Below, piece after piece: positions 1-13,300 of a stretch of 64,000 bases of DNA (positions within the stretch are counted from its first letter, which is position 1; the number at the start of each line of letters is the position of its first letter). A program made the position numbers and the translations under genes. Location of the stretch: positions 930,001 to 994,000 of the forward strand of contig JAALGZ010000004.1 in NCBI GenBank assembly GCA_015227615.1. The letters are read 5' to 3'. The notes below the pieces were generated by a model, which was not told the DNA's origin, did not search any database, and saw nothing but the letters and a program-made list of their open reading frames with translations. Source of the stretch: Labyrinthula sp. Ha (taxonomy: Eukaryota > Sar > Bigyra > Labyrinthulida > Labyrinthulaceae).

Positions 1-109
1 CATTTTCGCAGGTACACGTTTTATTTATACAAGTTCCATGTGCTCCACATACTTCTCCTAAAAAAATTGAACAGCCTTCTGATTCTGCAACTCGCTTTAG
101 ATAGGACAT
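1..109 (-). CDS. EGF-like/7-TM family protein, N-terminal fragment (copy 1)
   Basis: The ATG at 109-107 opens a frame of 36 codons that leaves the window at its left edge. The protein starts MSYLKRVAESEGC and has cysteines at residues 13, 21, 27, 32 and 34. That is exactly the spacing in the two complete family members at 16931-17866 and 44019-44954. It is therefore the N-terminal EGF-like part of a third copy, and the seven membrane segments should lie to the left of the window. The stretch encoding residues 12-22 is almost identical in DNA to the copy at 44019, so these two look like the closest pair. The function is unknown. A 5' exon upstream is possible, because the frame stays open back to about position 154. 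I am confident about family membership and cannot tell whether the gene is intact. Confidence 0.8.
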   Translation of the reverse strand, partial: MSYLKRVAESEGCSIFLGEVCGAHGTCINKTCTCEN

Positions 110-524
110 TTGTACTTTTCGCTGACTAGTTGGGACTGGATTACCAAGTGTGGACTAACTGTTCTTCCTGGAGTGCTTCCGCTGGGATAACTTCCCAGAA
201 TTGGGTTTACCAATAGCGAAAACAAAAATATATACAGAATTTAATCATAGGAAACTTTTCCTGTAATCATTTTCATAACTGTATAAAACAATACTAATTG
301 TTTTCTCCTCGACAGATTCTAGGATCGCAAAATATCCGAAACGATATCTACCAATAGTGATTACTATGAGAAAAATATTATAAAAGAAGTGCTGTGGAAT
401 AACGATAGTATGTATGTGCTCTACAAGTACTACTGGGACATTGAGCCAAGTTAAATTCTTTATCAGTCTACAAATGATTAACCAAAGTACACGAATCTGA
501 ATCGGAAAAGTGACCCCTGGGAGA
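110..524. other. Upstream region of copy 1, no supported gene
   Basis: This is the presumed promoter side of the truncated EGF/7-TM gene. A minus-strand open stretch of about 94 codons (529-245) exists but starts at TTG and resembles nothing I know. Runs of this length are expected by chance at this base composition. Confidence 0.4.
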
Positions 525-532
525 GTCAAAGC
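525..532 (+). repeat. Left 8-bp target-site duplication of the hAT element
   Basis: The left copy reads GTCAAAGC and the right copy at 4640-4647 reads GTCACAGC. Seven of eight bases match. An 8-bp duplication is typical of hAT insertion. Confidence 0.75.
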
Positions 533-660
533 TAGGGTTTCTTAACAAAACGGTATGACCGTTAGTTAACGGTAAAAAAATATCCAAAATTTGCTTACCG
601 TTATTACCGTTAAGGATTCTGTTACTTGGCGTTTATTTGCGGAAAATTAACGGTAAGAAA
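533..660 (+). repeat. Left terminal and subterminal repeat of the hAT element
   Basis: The outer bases TAGGGTTTCTTAAC match the reverse complement of the right end (TAGGGTTCTTTAAC). They are followed by repeated ACGGTAA/TTACCGT words. Confidence 0.75.
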
Positions 661-3600
661 AAAATTCTGATAACTTTTTGGGTTCCCAAAATTTTTTACC
701 AATATAATATTTTGTCCCAAAGCATATCTCCATAATATACTATACCTATTTTCTTCCCGTAAAGGAATAAATTGAAGCAAAGGCTTAGTTAGAAGCAAAT
801 GCAACATAGAATCAACATCACGTGCAAATTATTTTATAGGAAAATTTACTCTGACTGCTAACACTACCCTTGAAGTTATCTCGATCCATTCTCAAAATAA
901 ACTCCTAGAGAGTATTTAAATATTCCAAATACCTTTTCTAAGTAATTTCAAAGGACTAATTCTACTCTCTGAGAGAAAATACAACAGAGAAAATAGAGGT
1001 AATACCTTGGCCATAGCAAAAATTTTGCATAGTCTTCAAATAGAAATGCTTGTATCTTGGTCTAAGCTCCTTTTCAGAAAGACTGTAGTGTATTTTTCGA
1101 AATATATTTTAATTTTCTATGCACGAAAAAGTGATTTTAATTTTTTAAGAAGTTAATCGCGAGTTATGTGCGTTTTAGTATCCGAATATCAAAGCCAACT
1201 TCATTATATCACTACTTGCCGCAGTAAAAGCTATTTTTCTCAATCAATTTTTTATTTTTTTAAATCAAATAAATTACTAAAATGTTTTAAATGCTTGTTT
1301 ACAAGATGTTATAGCTTTTTTACTTTCTTTTGCGTGAAAATAGTAGGGTTAAACTACGTATTTCTATATTTGAAAAACATTGGTTAATTTCAGGTCATAT
1401 TTTGACTTCTCTTATATCTCGCTTAATAATTATTTAAAGCACTACTATAACTTATTTAAATTATTTTCAAAGCTTTTTCTACCCTCTGACATTTTTTTTT
1501 ATATTTGAGTACTGGAAGATACTTTTCTATTCTGTTCTTTTCACGTCATCCTGTATTTTAGAACAATTTCTAAAAAATTGCAAAGATCATTTCTCAACGA
1601 ACTTTTCGAGTTATGAAAAACAAAACACACATTTGGAAAGCTCTTTTATATATACTTTTAGCCATATAAGATAATACAGGATTCAAAAAGAATAAATTCA
1701 TGTAGAACGCAAAATATCACCAAAATATAACTCATTCATTTTATATCGAGCAGAAAACGATGAAGAAAAAGGTTACAACACCTCTGTACATTGTCAAAGT
1801 TAGCTCTTATATTGAAGTTAGGCCTAGTAGTAAACAATAATGTTTTATTCTTTTTGTTATTATGGGGTGGTGAAAACTTTATCAACAATTTTTTCAAAAA
1901 TGCAATATAATGGCCATAAAATCAACAATGCCTCTTCAACTCTTCTACAAAGCTCAAAACATATTGCAAACAATACCTAGTACTTACTCACATAAAAATT
2001 TAGAGGATTAAAACAATATAAAGTGTAAAAAAACACGATTACTGAAAATAACGCATATAGTATTTTTTAGTTTTTCTAATAAAATCTTCCTCAAATAAAA
2101 TATTATCACCCACAATGTGTTTCATATTGAAAAAACCTTTCCAATCATATGTTTTGTCAGGGTATTTGATAAGGATAAGCACTTTAAACCCTAAAAAAGG
2201 CTAATTTTAAGGGTCCTTTTCACTAAGTGCACAGATCTCTAGAAAACATACATTCAAACGTAACATCATGAAGAATAACTCTATAGATGACCTGATTCTT
2301 CTCTGACCCTAAGTATTCATCATACCTAACTTCACAAACCATTTCTCAGTACATTTCTTCTCTAATTAGTTGTAACTGAGCTAAACCTCACTTAGAAAAA
2401 TCAAATGTTGAAAATCTGCACATCTGAAAATACGAAACCACTCAGTTTTGCTATAATCCCCTAAATTTTTGTACTAGGGAGCTCAGAACAACTAAAAAGC
2501 ATGGCCTGTAACCTTTAATTCTGTTCTTTAGAATATTTTTAATGAATTTTTTAAGAAAAGTCGATATTGAGCAAAAATGCTGTTTTTCTAAACTTCAATC
2601 CATGTAATACCTCAAGAAATACTCGTCTAGAACCTGAACAGATCTCACCAGTCCAAAGAACGGGTGAATTTAAGTATAAAATCAACTTTGTTTGAGAATA
2701 GAAGGAATCTGTGTAGACTTCATAACAATGTATCCTACTTCCAAGATCTCAGAAACACTGAAAAAGGATACTCTTAAATGTTAAATATTCCTGAATGGGT
2801 AATACCAAGTAACAAAACATCCTGAGAAATAGTAGTTATCCATAGATATGGATGATTTAGGTTTTCGCCGAGTTTTATTTGAGGAAACTCCAAGAACTTC
2901 CCTATTAATCTCAGCAATCGTTATTTGTCTTAATTTAACTTGACTCCAAACTCAACTAGAAAATGGCCAAGACCGATTTTCTAATAAGTGAAATATCAAT
3001 AAATTTAACTCTAAACGTATCTAGGACAAGGTTTTGATATTTTAGAGAAGAAAAAAATAAAGTTTGAAGTTTTTATTGATTTTAATTGCACAGATCTCTG
3101 TCATATAATTGCAAATTCATATATAAAAATCCATGCTTTTTTAACTTTTACATATGATAAAATGCTTAAAAACACATAAAAATTGGCACGGCGAAGACCA
3201 CTATAAATTAAGAAAGTTCTACATTTTCAGTTTTTGATAACAGTCATATTGTGGGCATTTTTCTGACGTATTTATGGAAAAAGTGGTATTTTTGTTTTTA
3301 CAAGTAAAACATCCTAATCTTGTTTTTATAAAACGTGTTTGATATCATTTTAAATAGAAAAAAATGTACTTTATAAAAGTGGTATTTATATTTTCTAACT
3401 CTAAGTTTGGCTTACTTAAAAAGTCTACTACGTTTTTATATTTTCATATTTCCCCTGTACTAAAATGAACTCAATATTACATTACCGTCACTCTATTAGA
3501 ACCAACAGAAATCAAGAAATAACTAAGAGATCTTTGTATCTGCAGATAACCCAGCAAAGATTAAGCAATTGGATGACAAGAATAATAAAAATATTGAAGG

Positions 3601-3662
3601 TATACTATAGGTCAAAATAAAGAAATATTTTATTTCAAAGATATCCTGGAACACATGGAAAG

Positions 3663-3950
3663 ATGTTAGAGTTGAATTTTGAAAGTGGCCTTGGTGATGT
3701 CGTTGGAGCTAAGATTCTAATTTATCTTATATTCAAAAGTAAAGATACAATTGTTCACAAAAAAAGAGAAAATGTTATATTTTTAATGCCCTGTGAAGCT
3801 GCTAATGCTGAACCGAGGTTTCCAACGCTTGCAAAGGTCGCTAGAGAGTTTTTAACAATTTAAACAAGCAGTGTTAGCTCTGAAAGAGCCTTTTCTCATG
3901 GTCGATTTGAATATATAGATGTAAAGAGAACATGTCAGATCAAACTTTAA
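3663..3950 (+). pseudogene. hAT transposase C-terminal dimerisation region, decayed
   Basis: The frame reads MLELNFESGLGDVV and runs on to FPTLAKVAREFLTI, then a TAA stop at 3861-3863. It continues in the same frame as TSSVSSERAFSHGRFEYIDV. The block PTLAKVAREFL..SSVSSERAFS is the hallmark of the hAT C-terminal domain, where family members have a P-T-L-A..A..yLsIpassv.sERaFS pattern. In another frame just downstream, LMMRMNAREWM resembles the final helix of the domain. The catalytic core with its DDE residues is not recognisable in the rest of the element, so this is a remnant. It lies in the right third of the element, transcribed toward the right terminal repeat. Confidence 0.8.
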
Positions 3951-4489
3951 TGATGAGAATGAATGCAAGGGAGTGGATGACACTACAGAAAAGTTATCTA
4001 ATTAGGTATTTTTAGGGGTTCTTTAACCTGTTAGCGCAGCTTTTCTCCCATTTTTAACTGTTGAAAAATATTTTTTCATAATTTCTACTTATTTTCTGTC
4101 CAAAACTAATAAAAATTTGACCTCTTTTTGAAAATTTAACGCAGAAAAAACTAAGAGTATGCTTAAAAAACATTACTCTAGTGCCATTTCAGTTCATTTG
4201 GCCACTTTCTTCTACTTTGAGTTAATTTTAGGTTTTCTCTTCTCAGCCAAACACTTCTCCCAGACATTGCAGCTCACCAAAATCTCCAACAACTAGAAGA
4301 AAGCTAGTTTTGAACCTTCGAGGAGCAAATTATCCTTCTTCTTGTTTGAAACCTGCTTTTACTTCTCTTTGCACTGCCATTTTTGTTCGCACAAGGGGTT
4401 TTTCTGGACTTGTTTGGTTTTGACTTTGAACAGAAAGAGAAGATTTGGTGTTTGTTCAATTTCCCAAAATATACCAGTACGTATCGTTA

Positions 4490-4639
4490 CTTAGCAAAAT
4501 TAGCGGTATTACCGTTAATTTGACGGTGTTACCGTTTACCGCTAAGACTCCAATTTTGCTTACCGTTAATAACGGTAACCAAAGTTAGCGGAATCCTTAA
4601 CGTTAACTATCGTGCTTACCGTACCGTTAAAGAACCCTA
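4490..4639 (-). repeat. Right terminal and subterminal repeat of the hAT element
   Basis: This block is dense in TTACCGTTA/TAACGGTAA words and ends AAAGAACCCTA. Its reverse complement matches the left end at 533. Confidence 0.75.
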
Positions 4640-4647
4640 GTCACAGC
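4640..4647 (+). repeat. Right 8-bp target-site duplication of the hAT element
   Basis: It reads GTCACAGC and differs at one base from the left copy at 525-532. Confidence 0.75.
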
Positions 4648-7600
4648 TAATCCCGATTAAGTACTTTCTTTCCTAGTGAAGTGCTCAAGATAATCTACAC
4701 TCGTAGAAAAAGCTAACTTGAGTATTTTCCGAAGGTTTCTTACTTCAAATACAGACGTAGGCAATCGCAGCTAAGTACTTGAACTCCCAAATACAACGAT
4801 TGTTTTATCTGTTTTATTAGTTTTTTCTTAATTAGATTGATTCTTAATTGCCCAAATAGATGGCACGACATAACGATATAGTCTTCCTAGGAAAAGCCCC
4901 TAAAGACTATGGGTACTTTAACTATAACTGAGCTAATTAGTTATAATACTAATTAAACTGGTACAGGTAGACTAAAACCAAAGCCAAAGAACTCACACAG
5001 CTGGGACTAGCCAGTGGTAATTGGATAATATTCGGTGAGATACGTAAAGTTTTTCAATGAAACAAACTACCAAAAGATAATATTTTTAAAGAGAGCTAGA
5101 GGTATATTTCAAAATGTTGAGTAATACACAAAGCTTAAACTTTCTTCTGTAGTTTGAAGCCAAAACCTAACAAATTCAGTGGAAAACCAGACGAAACTCC
5201 TTTTATGAATAATGAAATAGTAGCTAAGCTCAAGAAAAGGGTTTTCAAGGCACGCGAATCACTGTAACTTGAAGGAATGTGGACTCTTGCGCTATAATTC
5301 GTGTTGAGAGCTTTCTTTAGCTCATATTCTAAAGATTTGAGTGTTTGGTGAGCCAATTTGGCAAGTTCATTTGTAATTACTGAAGAGCTCACGAATAGGG
5401 CCCAAACAGATGCATCCGACTTTTATTTCGTAGGTTTGTGCGTCTCATTCTTAGCACCATGTTTCGTTTATATGTATTGAAGTTACAGAACTCCGTGCAA
5501 TAAGATTAGAATGTATTGTGTAGTAAGAGAGCAAAAAAAGTGTGAATCGTTTACATTTTACTGGCTTGAAGTTAAATTCCAAATTCATGAACTCACTCAC
5601 GTTCAGTCTAACTATAATCATCTCCCAGCCATGTTCTCACTACCCATATGCTCGAAGAGCTCATTCAAGCATGCGTTCTCATTACTCAAAACAGTTTTTT
5701 CTACAGCGAAAATTTTTCTCGCAGCTTAAGCAAGTCTTGAGAAGATTTGTTCATTTATTTTTCACCTGTGCAAGAAGTCATAGTCCTGTATAATAACAGG
5801 ATGAATAAGGTAACGACATCTCTCTTTGTGATTTTTTTCGGTCGGCATTGTTTGTACCTGATCAATATAACCAGGTTCATACTCTAACAAAATGGTATGG
5901 AGTAAGCTTGTTCTTTGAAGCTCTTCGTCTACTTAGTTGCTTCTTCTATCAAGTCACGTAAATCTGGACACCCATTTGTATCAAGACGAGGAAACCTCTT
6001 TCGCCAAAAGGAGAAATTCTTTAAGATTATTGCATGGTCATTAACTTCAATTTAAAGCTGATCCATACGGGCTACAAAGTGATTTCAATGCTTTTAAACA
6101 TTATATGCCCCACTAAAGTTATAAACTGCGTGGTCAATCGGCAGCATATACTCTTCAATTTTTATTTGATCCCTCCAAATGGTAAGATGGACCCTAAAAT
6201 ATAACATGTATTTGGGAGGAACATAGCTTCGCCAAATGAGATAGCCCTTCAGAATGTGTTGATATAAATATAGTGTTTTCAGAAGTTAGTTAGTTTAACC
6301 GCATGGTTCGAGAATGCTGCCGGTAGCGAAGCAAACTAAATAATAAAAGAAGCTTCTAAAAAGGTAAACTTTATTTCAATAGATACCATAGAACCAGAAT
6401 AGATCGAATAATTGGAGTACGTTCAGTAACTTTTATGAATCCCTAAAAGTCTATTTTAGATATTGTTTTTTCTGGGAAAATAAAATCTCGTTTGGAGAAT
6501 AGTATATACCTAACAGTTTTGGATGTATACAACCAGTTCTTTCTTCGGTTACAGCATTCAGGTAGCCTATATTTGTTTCTGAGCCCTGTCACTGGCCTCA
6601 AAACTAGATTTTCTTTTAGAATAAAATAAACTTCAACTATCAAGGCTCATCTGGAATCTTTTTACTGAAGTGCTTCAATCTGGGTGTAGTATTTGTTAAC
6701 CCTGGTGTTCTGCAAATTACCTCGTCTGGAGCTTGATACACAAATATTTGGCCAAAGCCATGCTGACTCAAGATTTGGTCAAAATCCGCAAAAAATCACC
6801 CCAAAATTTTTTGAATATATCATCATATACTAAAGTCAGACCCGCAAAGCCTTTATTACTACCTTGAGCCATTTAGTAAGGATCATAAGGCATAGTAAAA
6901 GGAAATTACATTTCATAATTTGCTTTCCGTAGAGAATGAATATTATGGGAAATTGAAGCTCTGGACGGATTGAAAAAAAGCAAACTCTTACCTAATAAAG
7001 CCGTGAAACCAACTAATACAGAACAGAGAAGATATTGGCAAATGAATACAGTACAGAAACGATATACTAATGTCTCCTCTTTGGTATAAGAAAACGTGAC
7101 AGAAGTTTAGCTCATATAAGTTAATGACGACAGATCTAACAATATCTCATTCCCGATTCGACCATATAAACAATTACTATAATCACATGGGAGAATATCA
7201 TTTTATAACAGCAGTTGGTTTCTAAACACCATTTTTCTATTAATTATTTGGTGTAGTTTTAAATTGGTGAAAGTAACAGAATAGTGTTTTTTACTGAACG
7301 CTCTACTGCACGGCGGAGATAAAAAAATGAAAATAGATGGTGAGGATACGAGGTCTTAGAATAGCTTAAGAAAGACCTTTTCATCATAAAGTATTGGGGT
7401 TTAGAAAGCTGTTGGCAGAGTCTTTGCTTAGTTATAGAATATTAGCATTTTAATTTGGATACTTTTTGCATTAAGGTCATGAAACCTTGTAAGTCAGTTT
7501 TTTCTGAATATGAATGTGTAAGGATGTATTTAGACAGAATACCTCCTATCCTGATTTGCTTATGGTGAAAATATGTATAAATATGAATGATCTCGTTCAA

Positions 7601-9745
7601 AAAGAATAAATTCTACCAACCTGATCACGTTGGTTTAACTCAGTCATGAAAATTAGAATGTATGCCAAGTATAGCTGGTTTAGTAATAGTTTTGAAATGT
7701 TATTGACAATTTCTATTTTCAAATCATACCTAAAGCCTAATTTTGACGGTTTGATTTTGTTAATCTGAGACATTAGTTGGTGTATACGAGAATAAATTGC
7801 TGATGACTAAGTTGTTATAGCGAAACTGTATTAATTTTAACGGAGATTCCAATAAGTTTAAGCTATTTTTCTTTTTTAGTGTAACTTTGGTTAAGGTATG
7901 AAGAATATATCAAACTCGCTAAGCACTTTAGAAAGCCTACAAAGGTTTGATAGAGGAACATTCTGGAGACAAGATTGCCTGACATATATCTGAGAGTCTT
8001 GTTATCAAATCGAAGGAATGTGAATGCATTCAAATATACTAACTTTTTGATATTCGGTTATAGATTTGCTGACTATGGCCTAAAACTCATATTATAAGAT
8101 ATGATTTGTTGATTGCGAAAGTTTATGGAGTCGTTTTCAGTTTCTTGGCCATTTACACGAGGTGTTTATCTACTAACCATTCTGAAGATATCACATATTG
8201 GTTTTACAGGGTTAAATTTGCTCTGGCAATACCATTGTCTTACAATATGAACATGAGCAGGTCAATTTGCTATGGGTAAGATTTAGTGGCCATCTCTGTT
8301 GACATATTCCTATAGCCTGCAATTTTGTAAAATAGGAGTCTTTAGTTTATACCCGATACTAGTTTAAGAAGCAATTCAATCTATTTTTGTCAAATTCCTC
8401 AAAACAAGATTTAACATCACGCTATGAGATCCTTCGACATTTAACTCTATGATATTGTAGCACTATAATAGAATGGAAATTGCCTAGATATGTTTAATAA
8501 TAATATCCCTTGACTTTTTATAATAGACTAATTTTAAAAATATTCTCCATGTTTGCTCATTTACTCCCTTTATTCTGTAGTTACTGAAGATAAATCCTAG
8601 TGTTGCACTTATTATTAAGAGTAAAAGCAGGATTCTTGAACGCAATGTTCTTCTCTTAAATAAAATCAAAGGACCTCAACGTACAGTTCCACTTATATTT
8701 GCACTCAACATAATCACAAGTCAACCAATAATTATACTGGTATATTATTTATCTGTTGTATCAATGTAATTTTGATAATAGAAAGTATTACTTGTAAGCT
8801 CCATATATTATATTTGAGTTTATTTTTTGAGAAAAAGTTTTTCAATAGCAATATGTTAACATTGCATCGCAAACTCGTTATTAATTATGTGATATGTTGA
8901 TGCGATAAGTCCATGTTGCCATAAATTAACCCAAGTATATACTGTGATTGGAATAGAAGTTTATTTCTCATGCGTGTTAAGTTTCTGTTTGAAACTGTGC
9001 TCTTCTTTATTATTTTCTATCTTCAACAACTTCTTCACAGTGTCACTTGATATTCGCTTATACTTTAGAAAAACTACTTTTATAATGTCTAGAACCTCTG
9101 GTAGAGAAAAATTCAAAGGTTAACTTGCTCTTGCTTACATATATCAGATGCTTCTCTTTGAACTCTTCCATTGCAACATCATAGTCGTTATATTAACAAA
9201 ATTTCTACCAATTAATTGAGCAGGTCTTAACTTTGACCAGTAATCTTTAACCTTTTGCTTGAAAATATTTGCAGCTTGTTTACACTGTTTCTTAATATGG
9301 CGCCTCAAATTTACAGTCCCTTCTGTGCTGGTATGTTTAACTTGTTACTTGCAACTGTTGTATACCTTACATCCATTTGGTACGACATTGTGGAAATAAT
9401 CGCACCTTTCGCTTCTCGTTTACATTGTTATGTTCTTAGGATTTCCTTTTGTTTTCCCTGTTATTTTTTTAATAGGATCAATATATTTAATACAAAGGAC
9501 TTGAAGCTTAACCAGTATTCTTACTTTCCTTTTTGAAGCCCTTAAACTACTGTTGATATTATCTTCTTGAGATATGTCATAAAAACTACTGACGGTACGA
9601 AGTATGGACTTTCAGTATTAAAGAAGGATGATGGAGTAGTGTTTCTAGAGCACTTGTCCATAATAATTTTATTTTATTTCTTTTTTTGGCACTTTATAGT
9701 TTGTTTTATTTTTGTTTGTGGTGGAAATAAGAAAAGGTTTATGTA

Positions 9746-9890
9746 GTTTAGGTCTCGCTGTCGTTATCGTTGGAATATTACCTAACGATAAGCCAATGTT
9801 AGTAAAATTACGCGTAGCTGAAATTTCCAATTTTGTTACTAACGTCAGTTACGCATCTGAACGTTAGCTTAATGACAGTTTATGAAGGTT
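9746..9890. repeat. Cluster of TAACG/CGTTA words resembling a hAT end
   Basis: This block holds many TAACG/CGTTA words and the string CCAATTTTGTTACTAACGTC. That string resembles CCAATTTTGCTTACCGTTAA in the right end of the hAT element (around 4550). I found no partner end, target duplication or transposase nearby. It could be the lone end of a related element or a chance cluster. Confidence 0.3.
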
Positions 9891-10308
9891 TGGAGAAATT
9901 AAATGCTACAAAAATGAACTAAATAAAGTTTCAAGAAAAATTTGTTAAGCAATCAGAAAAAAAGGCATGTAGCTCAGGAAATTTCTTATGTTTTGCGATT
10001 GAAGACCCAAATCTTAAACTTGATAAGTACTACTATTATGATCAATTAATGTGAAACAGTTTATATACAAAATCTTAGAATTATGAAGTCGAAACCAAAA
10101 TTAAACATAAACCAATTTTAAAAATAAAAAGTATTGATAGTTACCGTTGCTTTCAATGCTTCGATAAAGCATTTCTAGTTCATCAAATCAGTCCTAGCCG
10201 TGTAAGTCTCATATATCATTCAATCTTTTTGATTTACGACAGCATCTTCGAAGCAAAATTCAATCATTAAGAGCTAGTAGCTTAAGTTAAGGTTTAAAAT
10301 ATAATATT

Positions 10309-10329
10309 ATATATATATATATATATATT
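10309..10329. repeat. Short TA dinucleotide repeat
   Basis: An uninterrupted run of about ten AT/TA units lies in AT-rich DNA. Confidence 0.8.
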
Positions 10330-13300
10330 ATCCAAATAAATACTTTCTATCGAAGTTAACCCTTCCAGCTGCATTTGAAGTTGTGCAGAAATGAGCTACA
10401 TTTCTTTTAGACTTTCTAAGAAACTTTCAATGCTATAAGAAACATTTCTTAAGATACAAATACTAGAACATAATATATCATCAAGCTGTGTAATCAATTT
10501 TCTTTTTCTCATCTATGAATAAACCTTTCATAGTTGAAGCTATATATTCCAAAACTCCTCACTAGGAGTAGCATCAACATTGATATCCAGAAATCCCTTA
10601 CTCTGATCTAAACTGTAATAAAAGAGATATACAGAATCAACTTAATATATCTTCTGCAACCAAGTATTTTTTCACCATTCAAGTTTAGAGAGTCTCCTCG
10701 ACAAGTCGTGAATTTTTGGCCGTTTAACTTGAAGATATTTTAAAGAAGTGAAGAGTAAATAGCTAGTACCAAGTAAAATATTCTCAAACTAGGAACTATT
10801 GAAAATACCATGGATTTCCATAGCCCGTCAAGACTAAGGGAAACTTAAATATTTTGACAGATTATACTTTAGTTTGTGGCTTATTGAAATGAATTTAATG
10901 TTATATTGAGTTTTTTGAAGCATAAGAGAAATATTGCAATACCATGAATCGAAGTATGCTAGAATATCTTGAAGTTAAAGCTTATAGCTTAAGCAAATAA
11001 AAAATATAACTTATATAATTTTTTACTTAAAATAATACCAATTACATTTTATGAATTTAAATTTAATCTATTTAAATTTTACAAACTAAAAAATCACTCT
11101 TGCCTAAAGTGTGCGGTAATAGTCAAGGTACATTTTTTAATTAAAAACATAGATCTTTTTGATACTCATGGATCTTTACCCTACCAATTTATATATGTTC
11201 CTGAAAACCTTATCAGCAGTAGAAGAAAAAACATGTATTATTAAATAAGACTTTGCAATAATATGACAAAGTAGTGTATAATCAAAATTAGTAAAAACCT
11301 CAAACGAAATTTTTTCTGTTCTAAGTTATTAGTTAATGGTATTATATATGGTTAGAGTTTGAAATTTTCTATTTGATTTACTCGAAGTTCAATGCTGAAA
11401 ATATCAATGTCGAATTTGGAACCGAATTAAATTTAATTTAATGGCTATCACTGATATCAATAGGAAAGTTGCTTGATTTTCCCACAATTAGGATTACATG
11501 AATCGTAAATTACCCATATGCTAAGATCAACCCCATTTTCAAAAATACTTTTACTTGATACTACTCTTTCAGCAATATTATAATTTTAAGCGCATCATTT
11601 TTAAGAGTTTCTGAAATCTTGGGAAAAGGATATATTGTTAGAAACTCTATGCTCAATACCTCAATTCTCCAATAAATCTATTTTTATGTCTAAGTTCATC
11701 TATCATTTCAACCGGTGATATCTATGTATGCTCTAGAAGATTACTTCTCAAGGTATTACATGGATTGAAGTTGAGAAAGACAGCGTTTTACATAAATATC
11801 ATTTTTTTGAAACATATAATATTATATCAAAAACTATTTTAAAATGTGAAATTTGTGTTGTTTATTTGTGTCGGGCTAACTAGTACAAACATTTGGAGGA
11901 TTATAGAAAAATTGAGAGATTTCTTGTCTTCAGATATACATTTTTTCAACATTTGATATTTATGACTGAGGTTTAACTCAGTTAGAGTTCAAAAAAGTAG
12001 TAAGGGTTTTAGAAATAGAAGAAAAAAGATTTGGTAAGTTTCTAGATTCTGGGAAATCATTAGTTAATTTATATAGCTATTCTTCTTGATGTTATGTTTG
12101 AATGTATCTATTATTGAGGATTGGTAGACTCCGGAAAAATGAGCTTGGAATTGACGTTTCTTAAGTATTGTCGTGCTGTTTATTTTTAAATAAATTGAAA
12201 AACATATGGCTAAGAATTTGGTTTGATGATAGATACTTGATTGATGACAATATCTACTTGAGGAAGGTCTTGAGAAAATAACTAACAAATATTATAAGCA
12301 TCATGTCTAGGGAAAATAGTTTTATTTCGGTTAAAATTTTTCACATTATAAAACTTAATGGAAAAAGTTTTTGCATATGTTTTCAATATATTTAGAATTC
12401 TTTAGAAGTGTTGAGAACGCGGTTTAGATCATATGGCAGTTATATTGTATTTCAGAAAAACTCATCGATACAGTTGCGAATACCTTGTCACAAGAAAAAG
12501 CAAACGATACTATTTATTATTCGTTGTTGCTTTAGCATAAAATTCACAACTAAAGTTTGCAAAATTAACGTAACTTTTTTCCAGTTTTTTTTGTTGATAT
12601 GAAATGGGTGTTCTAGAACTTGGTGATGCTTGGTATACCACATTAGATGGAATAGATAAATTTCAGAATTCTCTTATATCTGTGGAAATAATATTAAAGA
12701 ACTTGAATAACTTTTGTGGTGCTCTCTAACACTTACAAATTTTGCTGTGAAAATGGTTTTTTAATTTCTAAATATTTCACTAAGAATACAGGCTGATCAG
12801 AAAAGATCAGATTGGTAAGGTACGTTAAGCTGATCATATATTGAAAATTTAATTGGCGAGTTATCTTTAGATTTCTCTAGATAAGTCAAATAGGCAATAA
12901 TAATTTTCTACATAAATATTGAGCAAGTTACAGAAAGAACAGAGTCATGGCTTGAAATTAATATTTATTTTTAAAATTTAGAAGTAGTTATTCTAGCTAT
13001 AAATAGACTTATATGTGGTAAGAATAAAAACTATAATATACTATACAATGCTATGCAGAATACAATGCAATTCATTTGGCGTGAAATAAAAAAATCTCAA
13101 AGAAAAACCATATCTACTGAAGAACGGGGAACTTAGTTTTCTGTCAGTTACTTGTATTTTAAGACCAACACAGCCAAGGTTCCTCTTAATAAGAAAGAAT
13201 GTTATTTATTATTGGCTTTTATAAAATTTAAATGTACTTCAAATTGTGTATTTTAAGTTATTTTAAATATAGTTTAAAATGAGCTGCAAGAAATCCATTT

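Larger units (their letters stand above)
533..4639 (+). mobile_element. Decayed hAT-superfamily DNA transposon
   Basis: The element starts TAGGGTTTCTTAAC at 533 and ends GTTAAAGAACCCTA at 4639, so its ends are inverted copies. About 130 bp next to each end is packed with the short motif ACGGTAA/TTACCGT and variants (about 540-660 and 4490-4630). Such subterminal repeats are where hAT transposases bind. An 8-bp target duplication flanks the whole. Inside, 3663-3950 still encodes the hAT C-terminal dimerisation region. The remaining roughly 3 kb is AT-rich with no recognisable coding sequence. The element is about 4.1 kb long. The decayed transposase and the single mismatch in the duplication indicate an old, inactive copy. 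Confidence 0.85.
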
